The translations under genes and the position numbers were made by a program. A DNA stretch of 64,000 nucleotides, taken from NCBI RefSeq assembly GCF_040358985.1, contig NZ_CP132932.1, positions 62,001 through 126,000 on the forward strand, read 5' to 3'. Shown piece after piece: positions 8,531-16,587 of this stretch (within the stretch, counting starts at the first letter, position 1; each line of letters opens with the position of its first letter). Source of the stretch: Tunturibacter empetritectus. Lineage in GTDB: Bacteria > Acidobacteriota > Terriglobia > Terriglobales > Acidobacteriaceae. The notes under the pieces are model-generated. The model saw nothing but the letters and a program-made list of their open reading frames with translations. It was not told the origin of the DNA and made no database searches.

Positions 8531-10140
8531 GGTTTCTCGATAGCCGACGGAAGCTTGAAACTTTCTAAGTGTGACATATATGCGTATTCGCGGAGTTTGG
8601 GGAGTACTTCGGCGAGCCTGGAAGCGGGCGCGGAGTCATCGCCGAACGCGAAGTAGACGCTGCGGTAGAGACGATAAAGTTGCTCATAAACCGCAACGTT
8701 GCTTGGGTTCGGAAGGTAGGATTTATGCTTCAGGCACATGTGATTCTGTGCTTCCTCGATGCTTGGAAAGATGCCAGCGGCAAGTTGTGCGAAGATGCCC
8801 GACCCGATACTGGTTGGGATGCCGTCTGGAACCAGCACCTCCTTGTTGAACACGTCCGCGTAGACCTGATTGAGAGTGGCGTTGTTTTGCGGGATGCCCC
8901 CGGCATTGATGACTCGTTTGATTGGAACACCGTTCTCGGCGAGTCGATCAAGAATGATGCGCGTATGGAAGGCGGTGCCTTCAATGGCGGCAAATAGCTC
9001 GTCTTGCGCGGTGTGGAGAAGATTCCATCCGATCGTGATACCGCCAAGCTCTGATTTGATGAGCACGGTGCGATCGCCATTGTCCCAGGAAAGCCGCATC
9101 AATCCGGTCTGGCCGGCGCGGTACTCTTCAAGTCCTTCGGACAGAGTTTGCACGTCGGTGCCGGCCCTGCGTGCGATCGCTTCGAAGATATCCCCCACAG
9201 CGGACAGGCCCGCCTCCACCCCCGTGTACGCTGGATGAACGCTGCCAGGTACGACACCACATACACCGGGGATGATCTGGGTTCGGCCCTGCATTGCAAT
9301 TATGCAAGTGGAGGTGCCAACGACGTTGACCACGTCTCCCTCGCGGCATCCTGCACCGATTGCGTCCCAATGCGCGTCGAATGCTCCGACTGGAATCGGA
9401 ATGCCTGCGTTCAAACCGAGGCGCTCAGCCCAGGTTGGAGACAAGGTCCCAGCCAAGTGATCGGAGGTGAGCACCTCACCTGCCAGCTTTTCGCGGATTC
9501 CTGCGAACAATGGGTCGACTTCAGTGAAAAATTCCTGCGGCGGAAAACCGCCCCACTTCGGGTTCCAGAGCCATTTATGCCCCAGCGCGCATACACTGCG
9601 CTTTGCTTGCTGCGGACTTGTGATTCCGCACAGAGTGGCGGCAACCATGTCGCAATGCTCGAAAGCGGATGCAAGGAGCGCTCGCTTCTCAGGATTATTC
9701 CGCAGCCAATGGAGTAACTTTGCAAAGCCCCACTCGTGCGAGTACACGCCACCGCACCACTGAATCGCTTCAAGCCCCTGTGCATGCGCCAGTTTAGTGA
9801 TCTGTTGCGCTTCTTTGACAGCACGATGATCGCACCACAGATAATAGTCGTCCAGTGGCGTCATCTCAGCATCTACTGGAATGACGCTTGAGCCTGTTGT
9901 GTCCAGAGCGAGCGCCTCGACCTTATTGCCCTTAATTCCGGTCTGCAAAAGCACCTTGTGCATTGCTTGAACCAAGGCGTTCATCTGATCGTTGTGGGAC
10001 TGAGTGGCGAAATCGGGATCCTCACGCTTGCGATGTAAAGGGTATGCGGCAGATGCTGTACCTAGCCGACCAGTCTTGCTATCAAGCAGGGTTACGCGGG
10101 TACTTAGCGTTCCAAAATCTACTCCTGCAACTATCCGCAT
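8527..10140 (-). CDS. araB: Ribulokinase
   Basis: This FGGY-family kinase phosphorylates L-ribulose with ATP. The start at 10140 gives MRIVAGVDFGTLSTRVTLLD, which aligns with the beginning of known ribulokinases; the frame extends to 10167, but those nine residues add nothing recognisable. The protein is 537 aa, close to the family norm of about 550. Recognisable segments are the substrate-binding YLWCDHRAVKEA, the region GGVYSHEWGFAKLLHWL, the catalytic Asp in VGAFDAHWDAIGAG and the ATP-site VVGTSTCIIAM. Its stop overlaps the symporter start by four bases. It is the first gene of the arabinose operon and diverges from the uxaE-type gene across about 400 bases containing a perfect 14-base palindrome. 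Confidence 0.94.
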   Translation of the reverse strand: MRIVAGVDFGTLSTRVTLLDSKTGRLGTASAAYPLHRKREDPDFATQSHNDQMNALVQAMHKVLLQTGIKGNKVEALALDTTGSSVIPVDAEMTPLDDYYLWCDHRAVKEAQQITKLAHAQGLEAIQWCGGVYSHEWGFAKLLHWLRNNPEKRALLASAFEHCDMVAATLCGITSPQQAKRSVCALGHKWLWNPKWGGFPPQEFFTEVDPLFAGIREKLAGEVLTSDHLAGTLSPTWAERLGLNAGIPIPVGAFDAHWDAIGAGCREGDVVNVVGTSTCIIAMQGRTQIIPGVCGVVPGSVHPAYTGVEAGLSAVGDIFEAIARRAGTDVQTLSEGLEEYRAGQTGLMRLSWDNGDRTVLIKSELGGITIGWNLLHTAQDELFAAIEGTAFHTRIILDRLAENGVPIKRVINAGGIPQNNATLNQVYADVFNKEVLVPDGIPTSIGSGIFAQLAAGIFPSIEEAQNHMCLKHKSYLPNPSNVAVYEQLYRLYRSVYFAFGDDSAPASRLAEVLPKLREYAYMSHLESFKLPSAIEKP

Positions 10141-10331
10141 CGATGGTTTGCTCCATGGCTCATGCATAATCCAGGTTTCTCGGCAAAAGCGACTTTACGA
10201 GTTCAAGAGGGTGGTTGGCACAGAGACTGGCCGAGTTCAACAGGCGCACTTTTACACGATGAAGACATGTTGTTTAGCAACCGGAAATTTTACAAATCGA
10301 CTCCTGTAAGCTACTTTTTTATGCGGAAACA

Positions 10332-10345
10332 TGAAAAGCTTTTCA
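10332..10345. promoter_or_regulatory. Perfect 14-bp palindrome between araB and the uxaE-type gene
   Basis: TGAAAAGCTTTTCA is a perfect inverted repeat in the divergent araB/uxaE control region. It shares the core GAAAAGCTTT with the operator at the araA start site and with a site upstream of the fucose mutarotase gene. The rest of 10141-10548 shows an AT-rich stretch (10361-10380, GGGTATACATATAGG) that may hold -10 elements, but no clear -35/-10 pair. Confidence 0.5.
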
Positions 10346-10548
10346 CTGGGACAAATCGTAGGGTATACATATAGGGCTGTCAAGAGTAGGTTCGAGTTCT
10401 CGGCAGCTATGGTTAGGGGCGTCTGCTTCAGTCGCTCCACGTATCGGGCATTGCAATCTAGCCTTAGCGCCATAACCGCGTTGTAGGTAGAACCACGTGA
10501 TCGATCTATCGGACTAACCGTTTCGTGGAAAAGGAGAGGGACGTTGCG

Positions 10549-11811
10549 ATGAACAAGCAGTTGAAGCTTCCAAAGTTTTCGATCGGAGTCGGTGACAGAT
10601 TTGCTCACCAGGCAAAAGCGCAACTGAAAGCATGCGTCAATGCGGGAGAGGCCGGAATCGATGTGGTGCCGGTGTGGAATAAGTCGAATCGAGAGCACTT
10701 GATTATTGGGTCAGAGCCACTCCAGACGAGGGCTGCGGCCGACGCTGCCGTAAAGGAGTTGGGATGGGTCAAGCCATACTTCGTCGATGCGGATCATATC
10801 AACGAGAAGACGGTTGAGAGATTCATCCAGCCTTGCGACTTTTTTACTCTGGACGTCGCGGACTTGATTGGAGAAGCCGCAAGGCCAGCGGATGTAGCCG
10901 CGTTTGTTAGGCGGCATCAAGAGCTTGTGGGAGCAGTAACGATCACAAATATCGCTGAACCGTTCCAGACGGATAAAGGATTTGTTGAGGGCGTGGCCAA
11001 CAAATTTCTGGCGGCCATCCAACATGCAGGGGAGATTTATCGTCTGCTCGTGGAGAAGAAGGGCGAAGGAAACTTCGTGCCTGAGATCTCGATGGACGAG
11101 ACGGACTCTCCTCAGACACCATTGGAACTATTGATTATTCTCGCGGCCATCGCTGACCAGAAAATCCCGATCCAGACGGTTGCGCCGAAGTTCACCGGCC
11201 GCTTCAATAAAGGCGTTGACTACGCTGGCGATGTGATGCAGTTTTCAAAAGAGTTCGAGGAGGATTTGGCGACGATCGCGTTTGCGATCAAAACCTACGA
11301 TCTACCGGACAATCTGAAGTTAAGCGTTCACTCCGGATCAGACAAGTTTTCGATCTACAAAGCAATTCACGCTGGAATCAAGAAATTCGATGCAGGAGTT
11401 CACTTGAAGACCGCCGGAACAACTTGGTTGGAAGAAGTGATCGGCCTCGCTGAGTCGGGTGGCTCTGGACTCGAGATCGCGAAAGAGATATATGAGGGGG
11501 CCTACGCGCACCGCGAGGAGCTTTGTGCGCCTTACGCCGCTGTCATCGATATCCACCCGACAAAGCTGCCGACGCCGGACAAGGTTAATGAGTGGATGAG
11601 CGAGCAGTTTACCTCGACGCTGCGGCACGACCCAGGGAATGGCTTGTACAACGAGAGCTTCAGGCAGCTGTTGCATGTAGGCTTCAAAGTCGCGGCAAAG
11701 ATGGGTAAAACGTATCTAATGGCACTCGAAGCCAACCAAGAAATTATCGCAAAAAATGTGACAGAAAACCTCTTCCTTCGGCATATCAAGCCCGTGTTTC
11801 TGGGAGTCTAG
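10549..11811 (+). CDS. UxaE-family epimerase (tagaturonate/fructuronate or ketohexose C4-type epimerase)
   Basis: The start is the ATG at 10549 (MNKQLKLPKFSIGVGDRFA) with GGAGAGGG 8-15 bases upstream, giving 420 aa. The opening FSIGVGDRFAHQAKAQL, then WVKPYFVDADHINEKTVERF, FVPEISMDETDSPQTPLELL, QTVAPKFTGRFNKGVDYAGD and LSVHSGSDKFSIYKAIH resemble the UxaE family of metal-dependent C4 epimerases. The acidic and His residues in these blocks are likely metal ligands. Characterised members act on D-tagaturonate/D-fructuronate, and relatives act on free ketohexoses. No other uronate gene is present here and the gene diverges from araB, so the true substrate is open; a sugar from side-chain breakdown is plausible. 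A hairpin follows the stop. Confidence 0.78.
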   Translation: MNKQLKLPKFSIGVGDRFAHQAKAQLKACVNAGEAGIDVVPVWNKSNREHLIIGSEPLQTRAAADAAVKELGWVKPYFVDADHINEKTVERFIQPCDFFTLDVADLIGEAARPADVAAFVRRHQELVGAVTITNIAEPFQTDKGFVEGVANKFLAAIQHAGEIYRLLVEKKGEGNFVPEISMDETDSPQTPLELLIILAAIADQKIPIQTVAPKFTGRFNKGVDYAGDVMQFSKEFEEDLATIAFAIKTYDLPDNLKLSVHSGSDKFSIYKAIHAGIKKFDAGVHLKTAGTTWLEEVIGLAESGGSGLEIAKEIYEGAYAHREELCAPYAAVIDIHPTKLPTPDKVNEWMSEQFTSTLRHDPGNGLYNESFRQLLHVGFKVAAKMGKTYLMALEANQEIIAKNVTENLFLRHIKPVFLGV

Positions 11812-11818
11812 TGGTGTG

Positions 11819-11839
11819 ATTTCGCAGAACACGCGAAAT
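11819..11839 (+). terminator. Hairpin after the uxaE-type gene
   Basis: ATTTCGC and GCGAAAT form a perfect 7-bp stem with a 7-base loop, 8 bases after the stop codon. The following T-run is weak (TTTGG), so termination is plausible but not certain. Confidence 0.45.
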
Positions 11840-11934
11840 TTGGTGATCTTCTTATGCCATCGGTCTCAGTCCCTCGCTTCTGCTACTGCGATTTGACAAT
11901 TAGGACAAACATTGGCTACCGTTCTGATGTTTCC

Positions 11935-11945
11935 AGTTAACGCTA
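11935..11945. promoter_or_regulatory. AGTTAACGCTA motif upstream of the GH51 gene
   Basis: This 11-mer also occurs at 14640-14650, upstream of the fucose dehydrogenase/lactonase fusion. Its core TTAACG|CTAA is an imperfect palindrome centred on CG, as LacI-type operators often are. The intergenic stretch 11840-12127 otherwise shows a TTGACA at 11893 and a TATAAC at 12091, which are too far apart to be one promoter. Confidence 0.25.
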
Positions 11946-12127
11946 CAGTTATGGCCCCAAATCATGCGGGCGAGTACGGCTGAAACGTGTTTGCCCAATT
12001 CGATTAATCGGGCCTCGTACACGACATAGCAACTGCCCGCATAAACCTGATACGGAAGCGTGATGGTCGGGTTGTCAGGTACCAAACTCTTATAACTTTG
12101 CAGGAACAGAGAAAAGCCGGAGTGCCA

Positions 12128-14074
12128 GTGAAGTCAATCCATTTAGAAAAAGCAGCTCTCGCGCGCCTCTTAGGATTGAAGGCCGCGGCTCTCATGGTTG
12201 CCACGTCATTAATCGCGACCGGCGAGGCACAAACAACACCCGCATCCTTGCAGATTGCCTTGGACAAACCTGTTCATGCCGTAAGCCAAACACTCTACGG
12301 GTTGATGACCGAGGAGATCAACTTCTCCTATGACGGCGGCCTGTATGCAGAACTCGTGAGAAACCGGACATTTCAGGACCATGGATTCGGAGGGGTCGCG
12401 CACTGGAATATCGAACATTATGGAAGTTCGAGAGCTTCGATGGAGATCGACCAGGCAGAGGGTCCGAGTGCAGCGCTCTCTCATAGTCTGGCGTTGACGA
12501 TCACGCAGGCCGACCCCGCAAACAGAGCGGGTGTGCGAAATGAAGGTTACTGGGGTATGGCCCTTCGGCCGAACACCACATACAAGGGTTCGTTGTATGC
12601 CAAGGCTGACTCGACTTTTGCGGGGAGTCTGAATTTAGCGTTGATCAACGACAACACGGGAAAAGCAGCCGCGTCAACGGACACTTCAGCATTGACGAGA
12701 GAGTGGAAGCGATACGAGTTCACGCTCAAGACGGGCGACTTGGAGACGTCGTCTGAAAATCATCTGCTGCTGACTGCTGGCCATAACGGCAGGATCTGGC
12801 TGGACCTGATCTCGCTGATGCCACCAACCTTCAACAATCGGGAGAACGGCAATCGGTCTGATCTGATGGAGAAGATGGCAGCCATGCATCCGACCTTCCT
12901 AAGGCTTCCCGGCGGCAACTATCTTGAGGGAGATCAGATTGATGAAAGGTTCGATTGGAAGAACACGATTGGTCCGTTGGTTGATCGACCTACCCATCGC
13001 AGTCCGTGGAACTACCAGTCGTCAGACGGCATGGGCTTGCTCGAGTTTCTGGAGTGGACTGAGGACCTAAAGATTGAGACTGTGCTCGCGGTCTATGCCG
13101 GCTACTCACTCAAAGGGGACCATATTCAGGCAGGACCAGCGCTAGTACCGTACGTGCAAGATGCGCTCGACGAGATCGAGTTTGCGATCGGTGATACCTC
13201 GACTCAATGGGGTGCGCTGCGCGCGAAGCTCGGTCATCCAATGCCGTTTCATGTGAACTATGTTGAGATCGGCAACGAAGACCAGTTCGATCACTCCGAC
13301 AGCTATGAGGGTCGCTATGCGCAGTTTTACAAAGCCATCAAAACAAAATATCCACAGCTTCAACTAATCGCGACAACTCCACTCAAACGAATGAGGCCTG
13401 ATGTTGTCGACGACCACTACTATAGGCGCGCGGACGAGTTCTTTGACGATGTGAAGCACTATGACCAGACTGATCGCAACGGACCCAAGATCTTCGTAGG
13501 CGAATGGGCGACTCGGGAGGGCTCACCCACGACAAACATGGGCGCCGCTTTGGGAGACGCGGCGTGGATGACCGGCATGGAGAGGAACAGCGACTTGATT
13601 GTGATGGCTTCCTACGCGCCGTTGTTCGTGAATGTGAATCCAGGGGGCATGCAGTGGGAGTCAGATCTGATCGGTTATGACGCGCTGAAGAGCTACGGCT
13701 CGCCGAGCTATTACGCGCAGTGCATGTTCGGAGAGTATCTGGGCAACGAAGTTCCCACCTCTTCCATTACCGGCGAGGGTAAACTTTTCTTCTATTCGGT
13801 CACCCGCGATTCTCGTACTGGAAAGATCTACCTCAAGATGGTCAACGCTTCGTCCGTTCCTCAAGTGTTGGACATTAACTTCTCCGGTATGAACAAGGTC
13901 ATGCCAGTAGCCATGCTCATCTCGCTCAGCGGCAAGACGAACGCAGAGACCAATTCGATCAGCGCTCCGACGCAGATCGTGCCGGTGAAGACATCCACGC
14001 GAATCGAGGGGCCGAATTTCTCCCACACCATCCCACCGTACAGTGTGCAAGTGCTTGAGTTGGAGGCTCACTAG
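12128..14074 (+). CDS. Exported GH51 alpha-L-arabinofuranosidase
   Basis: This enzyme releases terminal L-arabinofuranose from arabinan, arabinoxylan or arabinosylated xyloglucan by a retaining mechanism. I place the start at the GTG at 12128, which has GGAG five bases upstream; the frame reaches back to a TTG at 12098. The product is 648 aa with a signal peptide (LLGLKAAALMVATSLIATGEAQ). A carbohydrate-binding-like beta domain covers about residues 90-240, the TIM barrel about 245-540, and a C-terminal beta domain the rest. The acid/base Glu is in YVEIGNEDQF (about residue 384) and the nucleophile Glu in FVGEWATREG (about 459). It directly feeds the arabinose genes upstream. Family assignment is firm; fine specificity is not visible. 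Confidence 0.94.
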   Translation: MKSIHLEKAALARLLGLKAAALMVATSLIATGEAQTTPASLQIALDKPVHAVSQTLYGLMTEEINFSYDGGLYAELVRNRTFQDHGFGGVAHWNIEHYGSSRASMEIDQAEGPSAALSHSLALTITQADPANRAGVRNEGYWGMALRPNTTYKGSLYAKADSTFAGSLNLALINDNTGKAAASTDTSALTREWKRYEFTLKTGDLETSSENHLLLTAGHNGRIWLDLISLMPPTFNNRENGNRSDLMEKMAAMHPTFLRLPGGNYLEGDQIDERFDWKNTIGPLVDRPTHRSPWNYQSSDGMGLLEFLEWTEDLKIETVLAVYAGYSLKGDHIQAGPALVPYVQDALDEIEFAIGDTSTQWGALRAKLGHPMPFHVNYVEIGNEDQFDHSDSYEGRYAQFYKAIKTKYPQLQLIATTPLKRMRPDVVDDHYYRRADEFFDDVKHYDQTDRNGPKIFVGEWATREGSPTTNMGAALGDAAWMTGMERNSDLIVMASYAPLFVNVNPGGMQWESDLIGYDALKSYGSPSYYAQCMFGEYLGNEVPTSSITGEGKLFFYSVTRDSRTGKIYLKMVNASSVPQVLDINFSGMNKVMPVAMLISLSGKTNAETNSISAPTQIVPVKTSTRIEGPNFSHTIPPYSVQVLELEAH

Positions 14075-14164
14075 GGGCCACGTCTTTTGACCGAGTTGGT
14101 TGACAGCTTACTCGGGATAGCATTAGCTATCAACTCGCTTCGGATGAGGTTCAGATTCTCATGT

Positions 14165-14539
14165 CTAAAATTCCCTGCGATCTGCAAGCATGGGTTGGTC
14201 GGTTGTGTGTGCCAGCTTGAAGATTTTCTCCATCTGCCTCCAACGTGTGCTGGGGTCTGACCCGGAGGAGACATTCTGGTAGCTCGACATCAAGCTCTCC
14301 CATGCCTGCACTGCCGGATTGAGGCGGTCCATCTCTGCCTTACGCTCGAACGTGAAGTCGTTTGTCGTATCCATGATCATGAAAAGGATTCCTTGCAAAT
14401 GAAATATCTCCATATCTAGAACACCCGCATCGCGGATACTCTGGTGAATTTCCGGGCGGCCAATTCTGTGATGCTCAATATATTCGGCAATGAGTTCAGG
14501 GTCAGGGCGAAGACTCAACGTAAGACAGAAGCGTTTCAT
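14165..14539 (-). CDS. RhaM-type sugar mutarotase, probably acting on L-fucose
   Basis: This 124-aa ferredoxin-like-fold protein belongs to the L-rhamnose mutarotase (DUF718) family, which equilibrates sugar anomers. Family features are the N-terminal KRFCLTLSLRPDPELIAEYI followed by EHHRIGRPEIHQSIRDAG (conserved His and P-E), IFHLQGILFMIMDT, and the C-terminal W-E-x-L-M...Y...W-x-x-M-E-K-I-F-K-L. It starts at ATG 14539 with AGGAG 8 bases upstream. It diverges from the fucose dehydrogenase/lactonase fusion and no rhamnose genes are nearby, so L-fucose is the more likely substrate; dehydrogenase-type fucose routes are known to use a mutarotase. A GAAAAGCTTT site lies about 20 bases upstream of the start. 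Confidence 0.85.
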   Translation of the reverse strand: MKRFCLTLSLRPDPELIAEYIEHHRIGRPEIHQSIRDAGVLDMEIFHLQGILFMIMDTTNDFTFERKAEMDRLNPAVQAWESLMSSYQNVSSGSDPSTRWRQMEKIFKLAHTTDQPMLADRREF

Positions 14540-14557
14540 GATTCACTCCTCTATTCG

Positions 14558-14569
14558 GAAAAGCTTTAA
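14558..14569. promoter_or_regulatory. Third GAAAAGCTTT-type site, upstream of the mutarotase gene
   Basis: GAAAAGCTTTAA sits 19-30 bases upstream of the mutarotase start codon. It shares a 10-base core with the araA and araB/uxaE palindromes; the right arm is less symmetric. A separate inverted repeat, GTTATC...GATAAC, occupies 14604-14623 in the same divergent region. Confidence 0.35.
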
Positions 14570-14697
14570 GGCAGTTGGCGCCGTCAGACTTTAGATTTAC
14601 CACGTTATCAGGACGGCGATAACCTCCGGCGTTGCGCATAGTTAACGCTAAATGTTATGCTTTCGGGCTAATACCTCGTTTGGGGAATGAGACTCCT

Positions 14698-16587
14698 TTG
14701 CGCTATCGTGATCTTGGAACGACCGGCCTGAGCGTCTCAGTGCTCGGTTTTGGTGCTTCTACGCTGGGAAATGTGTTCGGAAAAGTTGGTGCTTCGAGTG
14801 GAGAGCGTGCAGTCCGCCACTCGGTTGACTGCGGCATTAACCTGTTTGACGTTTCGCCCTACTACGGGATCACGCAAGCGGAGCAGCGACTAGGCGGGGC
14901 ATTGGAAGGGCTGCGACATGGGGTCGTTCTCGCCACCAAATGCGGCAGGTATGGTTTGAAGGAGTTCGATTTTTCTGCACGCGGGGTTACGGATCGCTTC
15001 GAAGACTCCTTGCGGCGCCTGCGCACGGACTATGTTGATCTGCTTCAGGTGCATGATATCGAGTTCGGGGATATTCAGCAGATCATATCCGAGACGCTGC
15101 CTGCCCTCCGTCGTCTGCAAGAGCAGGGCAAGGCCAGGTTTGTGGGTATTACCGGCTATTGGCCAAATGTTCTGACGCACGTTGCACGGCTTGAACCGGT
15201 AGACACGATCCTGAACTATTGTCATGCCAACCTGATGATGAACGATATGGATCGCGCGCTTACGCCATTCGTGCGCGAGAGCGGCGTGGGCCTCTTGAAC
15301 GCTTCGCCCATGCACATGGGTCTATTGGTGGGGATCGACATTCCGGAATGGCATCCTGCACCCAAGAATGTAAAGCTTGCGGCTGCGAAAGTGGTCGCCA
15401 TTTGCCATTACGCTGGAGTAGCGCCTTCGGCGGTTGCTCTTAATGCATGCCTCTCTCACCCTGTCGCGGCATCCACACTCGTCGGCATGTCCAGCGAGGC
15501 ACAGGTAGACGAAAATTGCGCTGCGCTCGACTTTCAACCAAGCGAAGAGTTGATTCGGGTGCTGAACGAGACGATTGCTCCAATCTTCAACACGACATGG
15601 CCGCAAGGACGTCCCGAAAATGAGCACTTTGGGTCAAGGAACTCCTTTCAGCCAAATAGTCGATCATGGGCAAAAAAAGAAACTATCGTGTTCGAGAGAA
15701 TAGATTCGCACCATCATCTTTGGAGCTACACGCCAGGTGAGTTTGGCTGGATCGACGATGCAATGCAGCCCCTTCGCCGCGATTTTCTTCCTGCGGAGTT
15801 GGAGGCCCAAGCGGCTCGGGCTCATGTCGAGAGCACAGTTGTCGTACAAGCGCGCCAGACCCTGGATGAGACGGCATGGCTTCTTGAATTGTTTGACACG
15901 CACAATTTCATCAGCGGCGTTGTGGGGTGGCTGCCCATAGCGAACTCGACCTTCCCTGCCCTCCTCGATGAGTTCTCCGAACAACCTGGGCTGAAAGGGC
16001 TGCGGCACGTCGTTCAGGCTGAAGAGGCTGGTTTTCTGGACGATCCCTCTTTCAACAGCGGCGTACGCCTCCTGCGCGACACCGGTCTCGTCTACGACCT
16101 TTTGGTCTTTTCCAGACAGCTCGAAGAGGTCACCCGTTTCGTTGATCGGCACCCGAATCAGCTCTTCGTGTTAGATCACCTGGGGAAGCCCGCCATGGCT
16201 CAAGGCGAAATTAAAAGCTGGACCATGGCTCTTCGAGAGCTCGCTAGACGTCACAACGTGAGCTGCAAGATCTCCGGGTTGGTGACCGAAGCGGACTGGA
16301 AGAGGTGGACGCCAGCTGCTCTCGCGCCCTACTTCCAGGTTGCCCTGGAGGCTTTTGGCGCAGACAGGCTGATGGTGGGGACAGACTGGCCTGTGTTGAC
16401 GCTGGGCTGCGACTACGCCGAATGGTGGCGCGTTGTAGAAGGATGGATTGCCCCACTCTCCACAACTGAGCAGGCGGACATTCTAGGCATGGTCGCGAAG
16501 CGCGTATATCGACTCGCACACTCGAAGACTCATGTCCATGGTTCCGTCATGCTCTCACATCGCTCACAACAAATTGAGGATCTATGA
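14698..16587 (+). CDS. Fusion of L-fucose dehydrogenase (aldo/keto reductase) and L-fuconolactonase (amidohydrolase)
   Basis: One 629-aa chain appears to carry out the first two oxidative steps of non-phosphorylating L-fucose catabolism. Residues 1-310 are an aldo/keto reductase: LRYRDLGTTGLSVSVLGFGA, tetrad residues in INLFDVSPYYG and ATKCGRYG, and the His in DLLQVHDIEF. It resembles the L-fucose/L-galactose dehydrogenases of this superfamily. Residues about 334-610 are a TIM-barrel lactonase: IDSHHHLWSY, FVLDHLGKPA, MVGTDWPVLT. A linker of about 25 residues joins them. The frame extends back to 14632, but the TTG at 14698, preceded by GGGGA, fits the family N-terminus. Its stop overlaps the next gene as ATGA. 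No frameshift is visible. Family calls are strong; the fucose substrate rests on FucP and the fucosidases nearby. Confidence 0.88.
   Translation: MRYRDLGTTGLSVSVLGFGASTLGNVFGKVGASSGERAVRHSVDCGINLFDVSPYYGITQAEQRLGGALEGLRHGVVLATKCGRYGLKEFDFSARGVTDRFEDSLRRLRTDYVDLLQVHDIEFGDIQQIISETLPALRRLQEQGKARFVGITGYWPNVLTHVARLEPVDTILNYCHANLMMNDMDRALTPFVRESGVGLLNASPMHMGLLVGIDIPEWHPAPKNVKLAAAKVVAICHYAGVAPSAVALNACLSHPVAASTLVGMSSEAQVDENCAALDFQPSEELIRVLNETIAPIFNTTWPQGRPENEHFGSRNSFQPNSRSWAKKETIVFERIDSHHHLWSYTPGEFGWIDDAMQPLRRDFLPAELEAQAARAHVESTVVVQARQTLDETAWLLELFDTHNFISGVVGWLPIANSTFPALLDEFSEQPGLKGLRHVVQAEEAGFLDDPSFNSGVRLLRDTGLVYDLLVFSRQLEEVTRFVDRHPNQLFVLDHLGKPAMAQGEIKSWTMALRELARRHNVSCKISGLVTEADWKRWTPAALAPYFQVALEAFGADRLMVGTDWPVLTLGCDYAEWWRVVEGWIAPLSTTEQADILGMVAKRVYRLAHSKTHVHGSVMLSHRSQQIEDL

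Noticed and set aside
7253..8656. 467-codon plus-strand open frame opposite the sodium:solute symporter
   Set aside because: It mirrors a clear membrane transporter on the minus strand, has a composition rich in Asp/Glu/His typical of antisense of transmembrane codons, and no ribosome site or family similarity.
10252..10698. 148-codon minus-strand frame between araB and the uxaE-type gene
   Set aside because: It overlaps the start of the uxaE-type gene and the palindrome, has no family features and no ribosome site.
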